From Lachnospiraceae bacterium UBA7225 (GTDB lineage Bacteria > Bacillota > Clostridia > Lachnospirales > Lachnospiraceae), in the NCBI GenBank assembly GCA_002473385.1, contig DKTR01000106.1, forward strand, positions 1-25,151: a stretch of DNA of 25,151 bases, written 5' to 3'. Below, in pieces: positions 15,627 to 23,542 of this stretch; position 1 is the first letter of the stretch; the number at the start of each line of letters is the position of its first letter. Below the pieces are notes generated by a model. It was given only the letters and a program-made list of their open reading frames with translations. It ran no database searches and was not told where the DNA came from. The position numbers and the translations under genes are program-made.

Positions 15627-15664
15627 TATGTAACAGTTCAGCCTGGCTGAATTGTTACATAATT
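15624..15664 (+). promoter_or_regulatory. 41-nt near-perfect palindrome in the divergent intergenic region
   Basis: Two 20-nt arms (15624-15643 and 15645-15664) are complementary around a single central T, with one G-T pair only. The arms contain TGTAACA and its partner TGTTACA, and TTCAGCC and GGCTGAA. The site lies over the predicted helicase transcription start and about 35 bp upstream of the -35 of the opposite operon. It could be an operator for a dimeric or tetrameric repressor, or a hairpin in the helicase leader. No T-run follows it, so a simple terminator is unlikely. No regulator gene is found in the module. Confidence 0.7.
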
Positions 15665-15698
15665 ATTCTGTCATATTTCAGAAGGAGTACATTAACAT

Positions 15699-17261
15699 AT
15701 GGAAAAGGAGCTCTATCCCTGGCAGGAGGATTGTCTGAAAAAGTGGTTTGCAAACCACGGCAGAGGAATGGTGCAGGCAGTAACTGGCTCCGGTAAAACA
15801 CTGCTCGCACTGACGGCAGCAGACCGTCTGAAAAAAACGCTGCCGCAGGAGCTGCATGTAAAAATCGTGGTTCCCAACAGCGCGCTCATGCGTCAATGGC
15901 ACCGGGCATTAAAAGAATTTCTTGCCGATAACCGTATGGCGGAGCCAGAACCCTCTGACCTCCGGCAGGAAATAGGACTGCGCGGCGCAGGCTGCCGTAC
16001 AGCTGACAACTGCCAATATATGATATATGTTATTAATTCCGCGCGTTACGAGCTGGCAAGACAGATTTTAGCAGATTTAAAAGACGGATCTGCCGTTTTG
16101 CTGATTGCAGATGAATGCCATCGCTATGAAAGTGAACAAAACCGGCTTATTTTTGAATTTCTTCCATACATAAAACCCTACGAAAATCTTTTTTTCTCAC
16201 TGGGACTGTCTGCAACTCTGCCCTCCGGGCAGGCACAGCATTATCTCGCATCTGTCCTCGGACGCCGGATATATAACTATGGGATGAAACAGGCAGCATC
16301 CATGCATACCATATGTAAATACGATATTTACCATATTGGTCTAGCATTTATTCCGGAAGAAGAAGAAATGTATCTGGAAATCACCGAACGGATGAATTTT
16401 CTGTTCTGCAATTTGCTGCGGTCACACCCGTTCTTAAAAAACCTGTCTGTAAAAGAAAGATATGATCTGCTGCGGGTACTAGCAGGCGATAAAAACCGGA
16501 AAATTGCCGAGACTGCATCCATGTATATGAAACTCTCTTATAAGCGGAAAAGCCTGATCTGTCTGGCATCTGCCCGTATTTCCTGTGCCTGCGAGCTGGT
16601 GAACCGGCTGCCCCAGACAGAAAAAATCATTATTTTCGGTGAGCGCATCCGACAGGCAGAGGAACTGTACGCACTTCTACAGGAACACTATCCCGGAAAA
16701 GTGGCAAGGTATCATTCTCAGATGGGGCCTCTTGCAAACCGCAACGCACTGATCCGTTTCCGCGACGGGTCAGCCCGGATTCTGATTGCCTGCAAGGCAA
16801 TTGATGAAGGACTTGACGTGCCCGATGCTTCCATTGGAATTATCCTCTCCGGTACTTCCATGCAGCGCCAGCGTGTCCAGCGTCTCGGACGCATTCTGCG
16901 CAAAGCAGATGGAAAAGAGTATGCTTCTCTATATTACCTCCATCTGACCGACACTACCGAGGACCATTGCTTTTTACCGGATGCAAACGAAAATCAGATA
17001 TTTGACCTTGAATATTTCTCCGATATGCAGGAATTTTCAAACCCTCCCTATGATAAAGCGGCGGAAAAACTGCTGGCGGATATGCAGTCTGCCGGAGCCA
17101 GCGCAAATGCTCTTACCGAAGCCCGGCGCTGCCTGCGTCTCGGAACCGTCCGGTCCGACTGGCTCCCGGATCGCTGCGATCCGGTCATGAAAATAAAAGA
17201 AGCAGCACACATCAGTGATAAAAATTACTGGATCTGCATGAAAAAACTCCGGGAGCTGTGA
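15699..17261 (+). CDS. SF2 DEAD/DEAH-type helicase (XPB/COG1061-like, DECH box)
   Basis: This is a predicted ATP-dependent nucleic-acid translocase or helicase (520 aa) and the only plus-strand gene. Motifs in order are a Q-motif-like LYPWQEDCL (5-13), motif I VTGSGKT (28-34), Ia VVPNSALMRQW (57-67), II DECH (138-141), III GLSATLP (169-175), IV IIFGERI (311-317), V ACKAIDEGLDVP (364-375) and VI QRVQRLGRILR (391-401). The tail of about 120 residues has no recognised domain, and no nuclease motif was seen. The ATG follows AAGGAG at 11 nt, slightly long; an in-frame stop just upstream excludes a longer start. It is divergent from the two-ATPase operon and shares its control region. BREX type 2 loci also encode an SF2 helicase (BrxHI), but this one is shorter and not evidently BrxHI itself. 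Confidence 0.9.
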   Translation: MEKELYPWQEDCLKKWFANHGRGMVQAVTGSGKTLLALTAADRLKKTLPQELHVKIVVPNSALMRQWHRALKEFLADNRMAEPEPSDLRQEIGLRGAGCRTADNCQYMIYVINSARYELARQILADLKDGSAVLLIADECHRYESEQNRLIFEFLPYIKPYENLFFSLGLSATLPSGQAQHYLASVLGRRIYNYGMKQAASMHTICKYDIYHIGLAFIPEEEEMYLEITERMNFLFCNLLRSHPFLKNLSVKERYDLLRVLAGDKNRKIAETASMYMKLSYKRKSLICLASARISCACELVNRLPQTEKIIIFGERIRQAEELYALLQEHYPGKVARYHSQMGPLANRNALIRFRDGSARILIACKAIDEGLDVPDASIGIILSGTSMQRQRVQRLGRILRKADGKEYASLYYLHLTDTTEDHCFLPDANENQIFDLEYFSDMQEFSNPPYDKAAEKLLADMQSAGASANALTEARRCLRLGTVRSDWLPDRCDPVMKIKEAAHISDKNYWICMKKLREL

Positions 17262-17281
17262 TACTCTGCTCCCGGAGTTTT
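17243..17281. terminator. Bidirectional intrinsic terminator between helicase and GH31 gene
   Basis: AAAACTCCGGGAGC (17243-17256) pairs perfectly with GCTCCCGGAGTTTT (17268-17281), giving a 14-bp stem with an 11-nt loop. T-rich sequence lies on the right and A-rich sequence on the left, so it can end transcription from both converging genes. The helicase stop codon lies in the loop. Confidence 0.85.
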
Positions 17282-17286
17282 CTTCA

Positions 17287-19296
17287 TTAATCTACAAACT
17301 GAAAATCAGAATTATTGGTGGTAAATACCGGGATGACGGACAGCGGTGCGTCACACATCACGGTTACGCCGCCTTCGTATGTTTTTCCGGTGTTGACCTC
17401 ACGCCAGGTTCTTCCCGCCGGGAGATACACCTCACGCTCCCGCATACCCTCGTATAATACAGGAGCAACCAGAATGTCCGGTCCAAACATATACTCGTCG
17501 TTGATATCCCAGCACTTTTCGTCCTCCGGATTATCGTAGAACAGCGGACGGATAACCGGTGTACCTTTCTCATGCGCCTGTACCATCTGCTCCTTCACAT
17601 AAGGACGCAGCGTCTCTCTGGTATCTACCAGACCTTTAAGGATCTTATACACATCCTCCCCGTAGGAATACAATTCATTTTCCGCACCGCTTCCAAACGG
17701 CTGGTTCCACATTTTCGCCGCATTAGAAATGGAAAAATCAATCGGATCACGGAAACCGTGCAGCCGCGTTACCGGACAGAACAGTCCGAACTGGAACCAG
17801 CGGATCAGCAGCTCATGGAATTTCGGATCGTGAATATTTCCGCCGGTAAATCCGCCGATGTCAGTTGTCCACCACGGAATTCCGGAAAGTCCCACATTCA
17901 GTCCTGCCGCCATCTGATTGCGCAGGAAATCAAAAGTAGAATGCGTATCGCCGGACCACAGCAGCGCACCGTAGCGCTGGCTTCCAGCCCATACGCAGCG
18001 CAGAAGGTTAAGAATATTTTCCTGCCCCTCCGCCTGCATTCCCTCATAGAAGGTCTTTGCGTATTCCACCGGATAGAAATTGGAAACCTTCACAGCCGGT
18101 CCTTTGTAGTAACGGAAATTGTCGTAATCGTAGTGGAACATATAATCCGGTTCCGCCTCATCCAGCCAGAAAATCTTAATGCCGTACTTGTAGTAGTTTT
18201 CTTTCGCCTTATTCCATACGTACTCACGGCTCTCCGGATTGAATGCATCGTACAGGTATTCATTACCCATAAACTGCATCTGCACTGCATTTGCGCGCTC
18301 AGAGCGCACCAGCAGCCCCAGTTCCTTCATCTCCTCGTAGTTCTCACTGTTTACATCTACCGTAGGCCAGATAGAAACCATCAGCTCAATGCCCATGCTC
18401 TTTAATTCATCCACCATCGCCTGCGGATCCGGCCAGTATTTCGGATCGAATTTCCATTCGCCCTGGTTCGTCCAATGGAAAAAGTCACATACGATCACAG
18501 AAATAGGAATTCCGCGTTTCTTATACTCCCGCGCCACACTCAGAAGCTGCTCCTGTGTCGTGTAACGCAGCTTGCACTGCCAGAAACCGGTTCCATAATC
18601 CGGCATCATCGGCACCTTTCCGGTAGCATTTGCATATGCTTCCTCAATCTCTGCCGGGGTATCGCCTGCTGTGATCCACAAATCCATGTGCTCCGTGCAC
18701 TCCGCGATCCACTCCGTCATATTATTCGCAAAGGTCACGCGACCGATCGCCGGATTGTTCCATAAAAATCCGTACCCTCTATTTGACAAAGCAAATGGAA
18801 TACTTGACTGCGTGTTTCTCTGTGCCAGTTCCAGACAGCAGCCTTTCATATTTAACTGCTTTTCCTGCCGCTGTCCCAGACCGTATATTTTCTCACCATC
18901 CTGTCCTTCAAAGCGCAGTGTGATCTTATAATCGCTGGAACCAATGAGCGGTTTATACTCACGTCCGCTGATGGCAAGGGGGCTGGTCTTATGTCCGCCG
19001 TTGTTTACGCGCCAGCGCTCCTCCAGGAGAACCTCTCCCTTCTGGTTATAATATGTGAGCCATCCAAATTCATTGAACGCCGCTGTCAGCTTTCCATTTG
19101 TAATGCTCGCTTTTTTTCCATCTACTTTAATCTGCGCCTCAAGGGGTTCTGCGTCCAGAAGTGCCCACGGCTCCTGTGAAACGGCCGCTGTCTTTGTACC
19201 GCGCACACGCAGGCTGTTTTTTCCCCACGGCTCAATCTGTAAAATCTCGGCATCATTGCGATATATCAGTTTATTTCCTTCTACTTTGAATGCCAT
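17287..19296 (-). CDS. GH31 alpha-glycosidase, alpha-xylosidase/alpha-glucosidase-like
   Basis: This glycoside hydrolase family 31 enzyme (669 aa) has no signal peptide, so it acts on sugars already inside the cell. Residues 1-215 form the N-terminal beta-sandwich. The catalytic barrel follows, with FWLDEAEPD (376-384), where D379 is the expected nucleophile, and WSGDTHSTF (447-455), where D450 is the expected acid/base. ISVIVCDFFHW (265-275) and WWTTDIGGF (475-483) are typical family strands. The C-terminus has the usual beta-sandwich with VAPVLYEG and VYLPAGRTW. GH31 members with WLDEAEP-type nucleophile loops are often alpha-xylosidases, but alpha-glucosidase activity cannot be excluded. 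AAAGGAG lies 7 nt before the ATG. It is the last gene of the sugar operon and follows the GH127 gene at 67 bp. Confidence 0.92.
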   Translation of the reverse strand: MAFKVEGNKLIYRNDAEILQIEPWGKNSLRVRGTKTAAVSQEPWALLDAEPLEAQIKVDGKKASITNGKLTAAFNEFGWLTYYNQKGEVLLEERWRVNNGGHKTSPLAISGREYKPLIGSSDYKITLRFEGQDGEKIYGLGQRQEKQLNMKGCCLELAQRNTQSSIPFALSNRGYGFLWNNPAIGRVTFANNMTEWIAECTEHMDLWITAGDTPAEIEEAYANATGKVPMMPDYGTGFWQCKLRYTTQEQLLSVAREYKKRGIPISVIVCDFFHWTNQGEWKFDPKYWPDPQAMVDELKSMGIELMVSIWPTVDVNSENYEEMKELGLLVRSERANAVQMQFMGNEYLYDAFNPESREYVWNKAKENYYKYGIKIFWLDEAEPDYMFHYDYDNFRYYKGPAVKVSNFYPVEYAKTFYEGMQAEGQENILNLLRCVWAGSQRYGALLWSGDTHSTFDFLRNQMAAGLNVGLSGIPWWTTDIGGFTGGNIHDPKFHELLIRWFQFGLFCPVTRLHGFRDPIDFSISNAAKMWNQPFGSGAENELYSYGEDVYKILKGLVDTRETLRPYVKEQMVQAHEKGTPVIRPLFYDNPEDEKCWDINDEYMFGPDILVAPVLYEGMREREVYLPAGRTWREVNTGKTYEGGVTVMCDAPLSVIPVFTTNNSDFQFVD

Positions 19297-19363
19297 TTAT
19301 CTGCTCCTTTCTCACTTTTGTCTGCTGCTGTTCACCCACGCTCACGCAGGCTGACAGCTGCCT

Positions 19364-21403
19364 CTATTTTTCGTGTATCCATACGGTCATCTCATTTTCA
19401 CCCCTGTTTGCCCAGGCGTAATAGGGAATCCACACGAGCTTAACCGGTTCATATTCCCACTGCGTATCTGCCATATACAGCACGTCTTCCTCTTTGAAAT
19501 CCTTCAGGCGGAATCCACTGGCATGAATTTCATTGATTCCCTCCAGCTTGTCCGGTCTGCGCACCAGTTCCAGTTTTGCGTTCCTCGGAAGATAGATCCG
19601 CTGCAGACCTTTTCCATTGTCCACCTCTTCCAGGCAATAAACAAGCGGACCACACTGAATCGCAACCCTGCCCACATCCTTGGAAACTCTGGGATTTGCA
19701 TATATGCGCTTCGGTTCAAAATCCAGTTCCAGCAAAATGTGATCCCCCGGCTTCCATGTACGTATCAAGTGAAGGAACCCATCCTTCAGGATATATGTAT
19801 TGTCCGGTCTGCCAGCTCCTGCCACCTGTTTTCCATTGATTGCTACGCTCCATTTTCTGCTGCTCCAGGACGGGATACGCAGGCAGATGCCATATTCGCC
19901 CTCTGTCTTCACCTCAAAAGAAATCTCTCCCTCATAAGGATATTCTGTCTTCACATCAAGCTGAATTTCCATATTCTCCAAAGTAAGCTTTGCCTGGTTG
20001 GAAAGGTAAAGATTTACATACGCCTCGTTACCGCAGATGGTATACATGTACTCCGGCAGCGATGTAATCATGCGGCTCAGATTGGGCGGGCAGCATGCGC
20101 AGCCAAACCATGCCGGACGCACCGGAAGTACATGTGCACGGTCGGGATTCTCCCTGCTGATTACCGGATCCACTTCCAGCGGATTCACGTAAAAGAAACT
20201 TTTTCCATCCAGTGACATGCCCGCCAGGCAGGTATTCAGGAGTGCGCGTTCCATCGTGTCCGCATAATCTCCCTTCTGTTCCGCCTGCAGAAGCCGCTTC
20301 GTGAAAAACATCATTCCCACGGAAGCACAGGTCTCGCCATACACCATATCATTCGGCAGATCATAGTCCGAAGTAAACATCTCCGCTTTGGGCGTCGAAC
20401 CAATTCCACCCGTCAGATACATCCTCCGCTGAACCATATTTTCATAGAGTCCGCGGCAGGCATTCATCAGCTCTTCATCCTCTGTCAGCCGTGCCACATC
20501 AACCGCTCCGCTCGCCATATACATACAGCGCACAGAATGTCCCTCAAAGGTTTTCTGCTCCCGGATGGGCAGATGATACTGTTCATATTTCGGTCCGTTG
20601 CTGTACATCCCATAGGGCGGATATAAATAGGAAAAATGAGATGCGCGGTTTCTTTTCTCAAATTCAATATCAAAGTAATACGGCTTTTTCCCACGCTCAT
20701 CAATAAAATACTTCGCCAGTTTTAAATAACGATTCTCCCCTGTGACTTCATACATTTTCACAAGTGCAAGCTCAATTTCCTCGTGTCCCGGATAACCGTG
20801 GCGCTTATTTTCCTCCGGTCCGAAGTTCTGATCGATCAAATCAGCCATACGGCACATAATCTTCAGCAGCTTATCCTTACCCGTCGCCTTGTAATAGGCA
20901 ACCGCTGCCTCCATCATGTGTCCGGCACAGTACATCTCGTGGCATTCGCAGAGGTTTGTAAAGCGGTTTTCCGGCTCTCTGATCGTGAAATAGGTATTCA
21001 GATAACCATCGTCCTGCTGTGCCCTTCCAATCAGATCGATCGTTTCATCCACTGTCTTTTCCAGCTCTGCGTCCGGCTCACTCATCAGGCGGTATGCCAC
21101 CGCCTCCAGCCATTTTGCCAGGTCACTGTCCTGGAAAACCATCCCGTAAAAGTCGCCTTCCTGCTCCTTCGCCGCAATCCTGAAGTTAGCAATACAGTGG
21201 CTCGGATAGCCCTCGTCATTTCCTTCCGCCACGCTGAAATTTTCAATGCTGTGATCCGGTACTGCGTTAGTCGCCGTATCATTTAAAATATCCCACTGAT
21301 AGGGCAGCACCTGTTCCTTTACCAGCCCGGACACTCTCCCGAACAGCCCTCCGCTAATGGATACATCACTGATTTTTGCCGATGCTGTATACTTTTTCTC
21401 CAT
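19364..21403 (-). CDS. GH127 beta-L-arabinofuranosidase (DUF1680 family)
   Basis: This intracellular exo-hydrolase (679 aa from 21403) probably releases L-arabinose from beta-linked arabinofuranosides. The family hallmarks known from HypBA1 can be placed: acid/base E341 in KAEMFTSDYDLP, then GETCAS with E357 and C359, and GCACCPPNL with C437 and C438. The last four residues form the zinc site, and C437 is the expected nucleophile. An (alpha/alpha)6-barrel fills the first ~450 residues and beta-sandwich parts the rest. The longest frame begins at a TTG inside the hairpin at 21420-21450. The ATG at 21403 has GGGGG 5 nt upstream, a modest site, so expression may depend on the hairpin context. 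The link to an ABC importer suggests that imported arabino-oligosaccharides are its substrates. Confidence 0.93.
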   Translation of the reverse strand: MEKKYTASAKISDVSISGGLFGRVSGLVKEQVLPYQWDILNDTATNAVPDHSIENFSVAEGNDEGYPSHCIANFRIAAKEQEGDFYGMVFQDSDLAKWLEAVAYRLMSEPDAELEKTVDETIDLIGRAQQDDGYLNTYFTIREPENRFTNLCECHEMYCAGHMMEAAVAYYKATGKDKLLKIMCRMADLIDQNFGPEENKRHGYPGHEEIELALVKMYEVTGENRYLKLAKYFIDERGKKPYYFDIEFEKRNRASHFSYLYPPYGMYSNGPKYEQYHLPIREQKTFEGHSVRCMYMASGAVDVARLTEDEELMNACRGLYENMVQRRMYLTGGIGSTPKAEMFTSDYDLPNDMVYGETCASVGMMFFTKRLLQAEQKGDYADTMERALLNTCLAGMSLDGKSFFYVNPLEVDPVISRENPDRAHVLPVRPAWFGCACCPPNLSRMITSLPEYMYTICGNEAYVNLYLSNQAKLTLENMEIQLDVKTEYPYEGEISFEVKTEGEYGICLRIPSWSSRKWSVAINGKQVAGAGRPDNTYILKDGFLHLIRTWKPGDHILLELDFEPKRIYANPRVSKDVGRVAIQCGPLVYCLEEVDNGKGLQRIYLPRNAKLELVRRPDKLEGINEIHASGFRLKDFKEEDVLYMADTQWEYEPVKLVWIPYYAWANRGENEMTVWIHEK

Positions 21404-21419
21404 AGATACCCCCATTTCA

Positions 21420-21450
21420 GACAAGGCGGATAACCTGCATCCGCCTTGTC
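21420..21450 (-). terminator. Intercistronic 12-bp perfect hairpin before the GH127 gene
   Basis: GACAAGGCGGAT (21420-21431) pairs perfectly with ATCCGCCTTGTC (21439-21450) around a 7-nt loop. On the minus strand it lies 26 bp after the binding-protein stop and 16 bp before the preferred GH127 start. No T-run follows in that direction, so it is more likely an RNA stabiliser or partial attenuator than a full terminator. On the plus strand a CTTTTATTG follows, but no plus-strand gene ends here. Confidence 0.6.
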
Positions 21451-21475
21451 GCCCTGCTTTTATTGTTGTAATTTC

Positions 21476-22474
21476 CTATTCCGCGGAAATATAGTACATA
21501 TCCGCATTTTCAGCCGTTACCACTGCGCAGCCGGAATCGCCTGTTGCCGGAAGTGACGGATAGCCCTTTGCATACCAGTCATCCGCAGACTTGATGTACT
21601 CCTGGTTGCAGAGCATATAAATATACATCATACTCCAGAAGCCCTCTGCGTAAGGAGACTGTGAAAGTGTAGCGTCTACGGAACCGGCCTTGATAGAATC
21701 CAGCGTAGTTACATCGGTATCAAAACCAACGATCTTGATCTCGCCTGTCAGACCAGCCTCCGCCAGTGCGGTTTCTGTTCCGAGCACTGCCTGCTGCAGC
21801 GCCGCAAAAATATAGTCGATATCGCTGTCCGTGGCCAGGAGGCTCGACATATTGGTTGCCGCCTCATTTTCATCATTTCCGGCATCAACCACCTGCACCA
21901 TCTCAATATTGGGATACTTTGCCGCAAGCTGATCGGTAAAGCCCTGGATACGTTCGTTGATGTTGGACTGTCCGGTACGTGTGAGGCAGGCAACGCGTCC
22001 CTCCCCGCCAAGCTTTTCGCCGATATAGTTTGCCGCTGTCACACCTGCTTCGTAGTTAGAAGTACCAATAAACGTTGTACGGTTGCTCTCCGGAGAATCG
22101 GAGTCGAATGTAACGATCGGAATCCCCGCTGCAATCGCGTTGTTAATAGGATCCTTGTAAGCATCTGCATCCATACAGGTAACCGCCATTCCGGTCGGAT
22201 TCAGCGCGATAATCTGCTCCAGCGATGTCACGGCTGAGTTTACATCGTACTCGGTAGAACCGCCGTATTTTGCTTCCACGCCCAGAAGATTTGCTGCATC
22301 CTGGAAACCTCTCCAGCACTCTGTCCAGAAAGAATAGCCCGACAGAAACGTTACCATGTAATACGTCTGATCCGGGTGTGCCTCCAACTGGATATCCGCC
22401 GCAAATGCGGAGGACGCCATCGTCGCCGTCATCACTGCTGCTAACCCCATTGCTGCTAATTTCTTTGTCTTCAT
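21476..22474 (-). CDS. Sugar-binding protein of RbsB type (Peripla_BP_4)
   Basis: This extracellular receptor of the sugar importer has 332 aa from 22474, where AAGGAGG lies 8 nt upstream; the longer frame has no such site. The signal peptide (MKTKKLAAMGLAAVMTATMA) is followed by an AFA cleavage site, with no lipobox cysteine. The family pattern is clear: VTSLEQIIALNPTGMAVTCMD, GIPIVTFDSD, FIGTSNYEAG and KIVGFDTDVTTLDSI, as in ribose- and xylose-binding proteins. The mature start is YYMVTFLSGYSFW. The neighbouring GH127 gene suggests arabinose or arabino-oligosaccharides as ligand, which is inference. The 72-bp gap to the permease gene (22475-22546) holds only a weak 6-bp hairpin (22512-22517 with 22530-22535). 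Confidence 0.92.
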   Translation of the reverse strand: MKTKKLAAMGLAAVMTATMASSAFAADIQLEAHPDQTYYMVTFLSGYSFWTECWRGFQDAANLLGVEAKYGGSTEYDVNSAVTSLEQIIALNPTGMAVTCMDADAYKDPINNAIAAGIPIVTFDSDSPESNRTTFIGTSNYEAGVTAANYIGEKLGGEGRVACLTRTGQSNINERIQGFTDQLAAKYPNIEMVQVVDAGNDENEAATNMSSLLATDSDIDYIFAALQQAVLGTETALAEAGLTGEIKIVGFDTDVTTLDSIKAGSVDATLSQSPYAEGFWSMMYIYMLCNQEYIKSADDWYAKGYPSLPATGDSGCAVVTAENADMYYISAE

Positions 22475-22546
22475 ACTTTTTTCCTCCTTAGAAATAAAAT
22501 TTATATGCAACTGCATGATTCCGTCGTCACATGCATCAGCATCGTA

Positions 22547-23542
22547 TTAATTTTTTTTGCGGTTACTTAATGCATCAAAAATAATGGCAAGAATCAGGAT
22601 TGCTCCGGTTATGAAATTCTGCCAGTGTACCGACACATTCAGAATAACCAGGATATTACTGATTACACTCATCATGATGACACCAAGCACAGCTCCCGCA
22701 ACAGTTCCCTTGCCGCCTGAAAGACTGACGCCGCCGATTACTGCCGCTGAAATAACTGTCATCTCCACGCCCGAGCCGGTACTGGAGGTCGCCGTGCCAA
22801 ATCTGGATGCCGTAAGCACTCCGGCAAGTCCGGCAAGCGCGCCTGTCAGCACATAAACGAGCGTCTTTACCAGCCTGGTATTGATACCGGAAAGCATGGA
22901 AGTCTTTTCATTGCTGCCTACAAAAAATACGTTTCTCGCCACCCCGGAGCGCCGCACCAGAATGTCACCGATGATAACCAGCACCAGGCAGACAATCACC
23001 AGCACCGACACATTTCCAATTGAACCGGAACCGACTACGCGGAAGGCTTTCACTCCCGGCGCATCCTGCAGACCGATGGAACCGCCATTTGTCAGAACAT
23101 ATACGATTCCTCTCGCCATCTGCTGCATCCCAAGCGTGGTAATAAAGGCGTTCAGATCCATATATCCAATCAGCAGCCCGTTAACCGTTCCGCAAAATAC
23201 ACCTGCCAGAATTCCCACCAGACATGCCAGCCAGACGCTGATGCCGTTGTTTGTCAGTACTACCACGCAGACGGCGCTCAGACCAAGAACCGAACCTACC
23301 GACAGATCAAATCCGCCGCTGACAAGCGCCAGTGTCATAGCAATTGCAATGATAGCATTGCAGGAAAATCCGATTGCCGTTGTCCGCAGATTTGTTACGG
23401 TTAAAAATGCCGGGGACATGATTGAAATAAATACAATCAAGGCGATCAAGATCACAAGCACGGAAAATTCTTTCATGGAACGGATCCGTTTCCAGACGGA
23501 GGGCTGTCCGCTCTGCTTTTTTACTTCTGCTGTATTACTCAT
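22547..23542 (-). CDS. Sugar ABC transporter permease, RbsC type (BPD_transp_2)
   Basis: This inner-membrane channel subunit of the sugar importer has 331 aa. About eight to ten hydrophobic helices follow a basic N-terminus (VKKQSGQPSVWKRIRSMKEF). Family motifs are MTLALVSGGFDLSVGSVLGL, LNAFITTLGMQQMARGIVY and VIGGVSLSGGKGTVAGAVLG. The start at 23542 has AAGGAG 7 nt upstream and overlaps the end of the ATPase gene by 8 bp; the longer frame to 23584 lies within that gene. It is the second gene of the operon and probably works as a homodimer. Confidence 0.94.
   Translation of the reverse strand: MSNTAEVKKQSGQPSVWKRIRSMKEFSVLVILIALIVFISIMSPAFLTVTNLRTTAIGFSCNAIIAIAMTLALVSGGFDLSVGSVLGLSAVCVVVLTNNGISVWLACLVGILAGVFCGTVNGLLIGYMDLNAFITTLGMQQMARGIVYVLTNGGSIGLQDAPGVKAFRVVGSGSIGNVSVLVIVCLVLVIIGDILVRRSGVARNVFFVGSNEKTSMLSGINTRLVKTLVYVLTGALAGLAGVLTASRFGTATSSTGSGVEMTVISAAVIGGVSLSGGKGTVAGAVLGVIMMSVISNILVILNVSVHWQNFITGAILILAIIFDALSNRKKN

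Noticed and set aside
12401..17261. Complete BREX or Pgl system
   Set aside because: No PglX-type methyltransferase, PglZ phosphatase, PglW kinase or large BrxC/PglY protein is encoded in the window; only BrxD-like and helicase parts are seen.
12401..17261. Recent mobile island carrying the ATPase-helicase module
   Set aside because: No integrase, transposase, tRNA or attachment repeat flanks it, and base composition looks like that of its neighbours, so transfer cannot be claimed from this sequence.
17572..18405. Long open frame (277 codons) on the plus strand
   Set aside because: It lies wholly antisense within the GH31 gene, whose catalytic motifs are intact, and has no ribosome binding site or recognisable protein features.
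19373..20215. Long open frame (280 codons) on the plus strand
   Set aside because: It is antisense to the GH127 gene, including its zinc-site region; the composition is that of a reversed coding strand.
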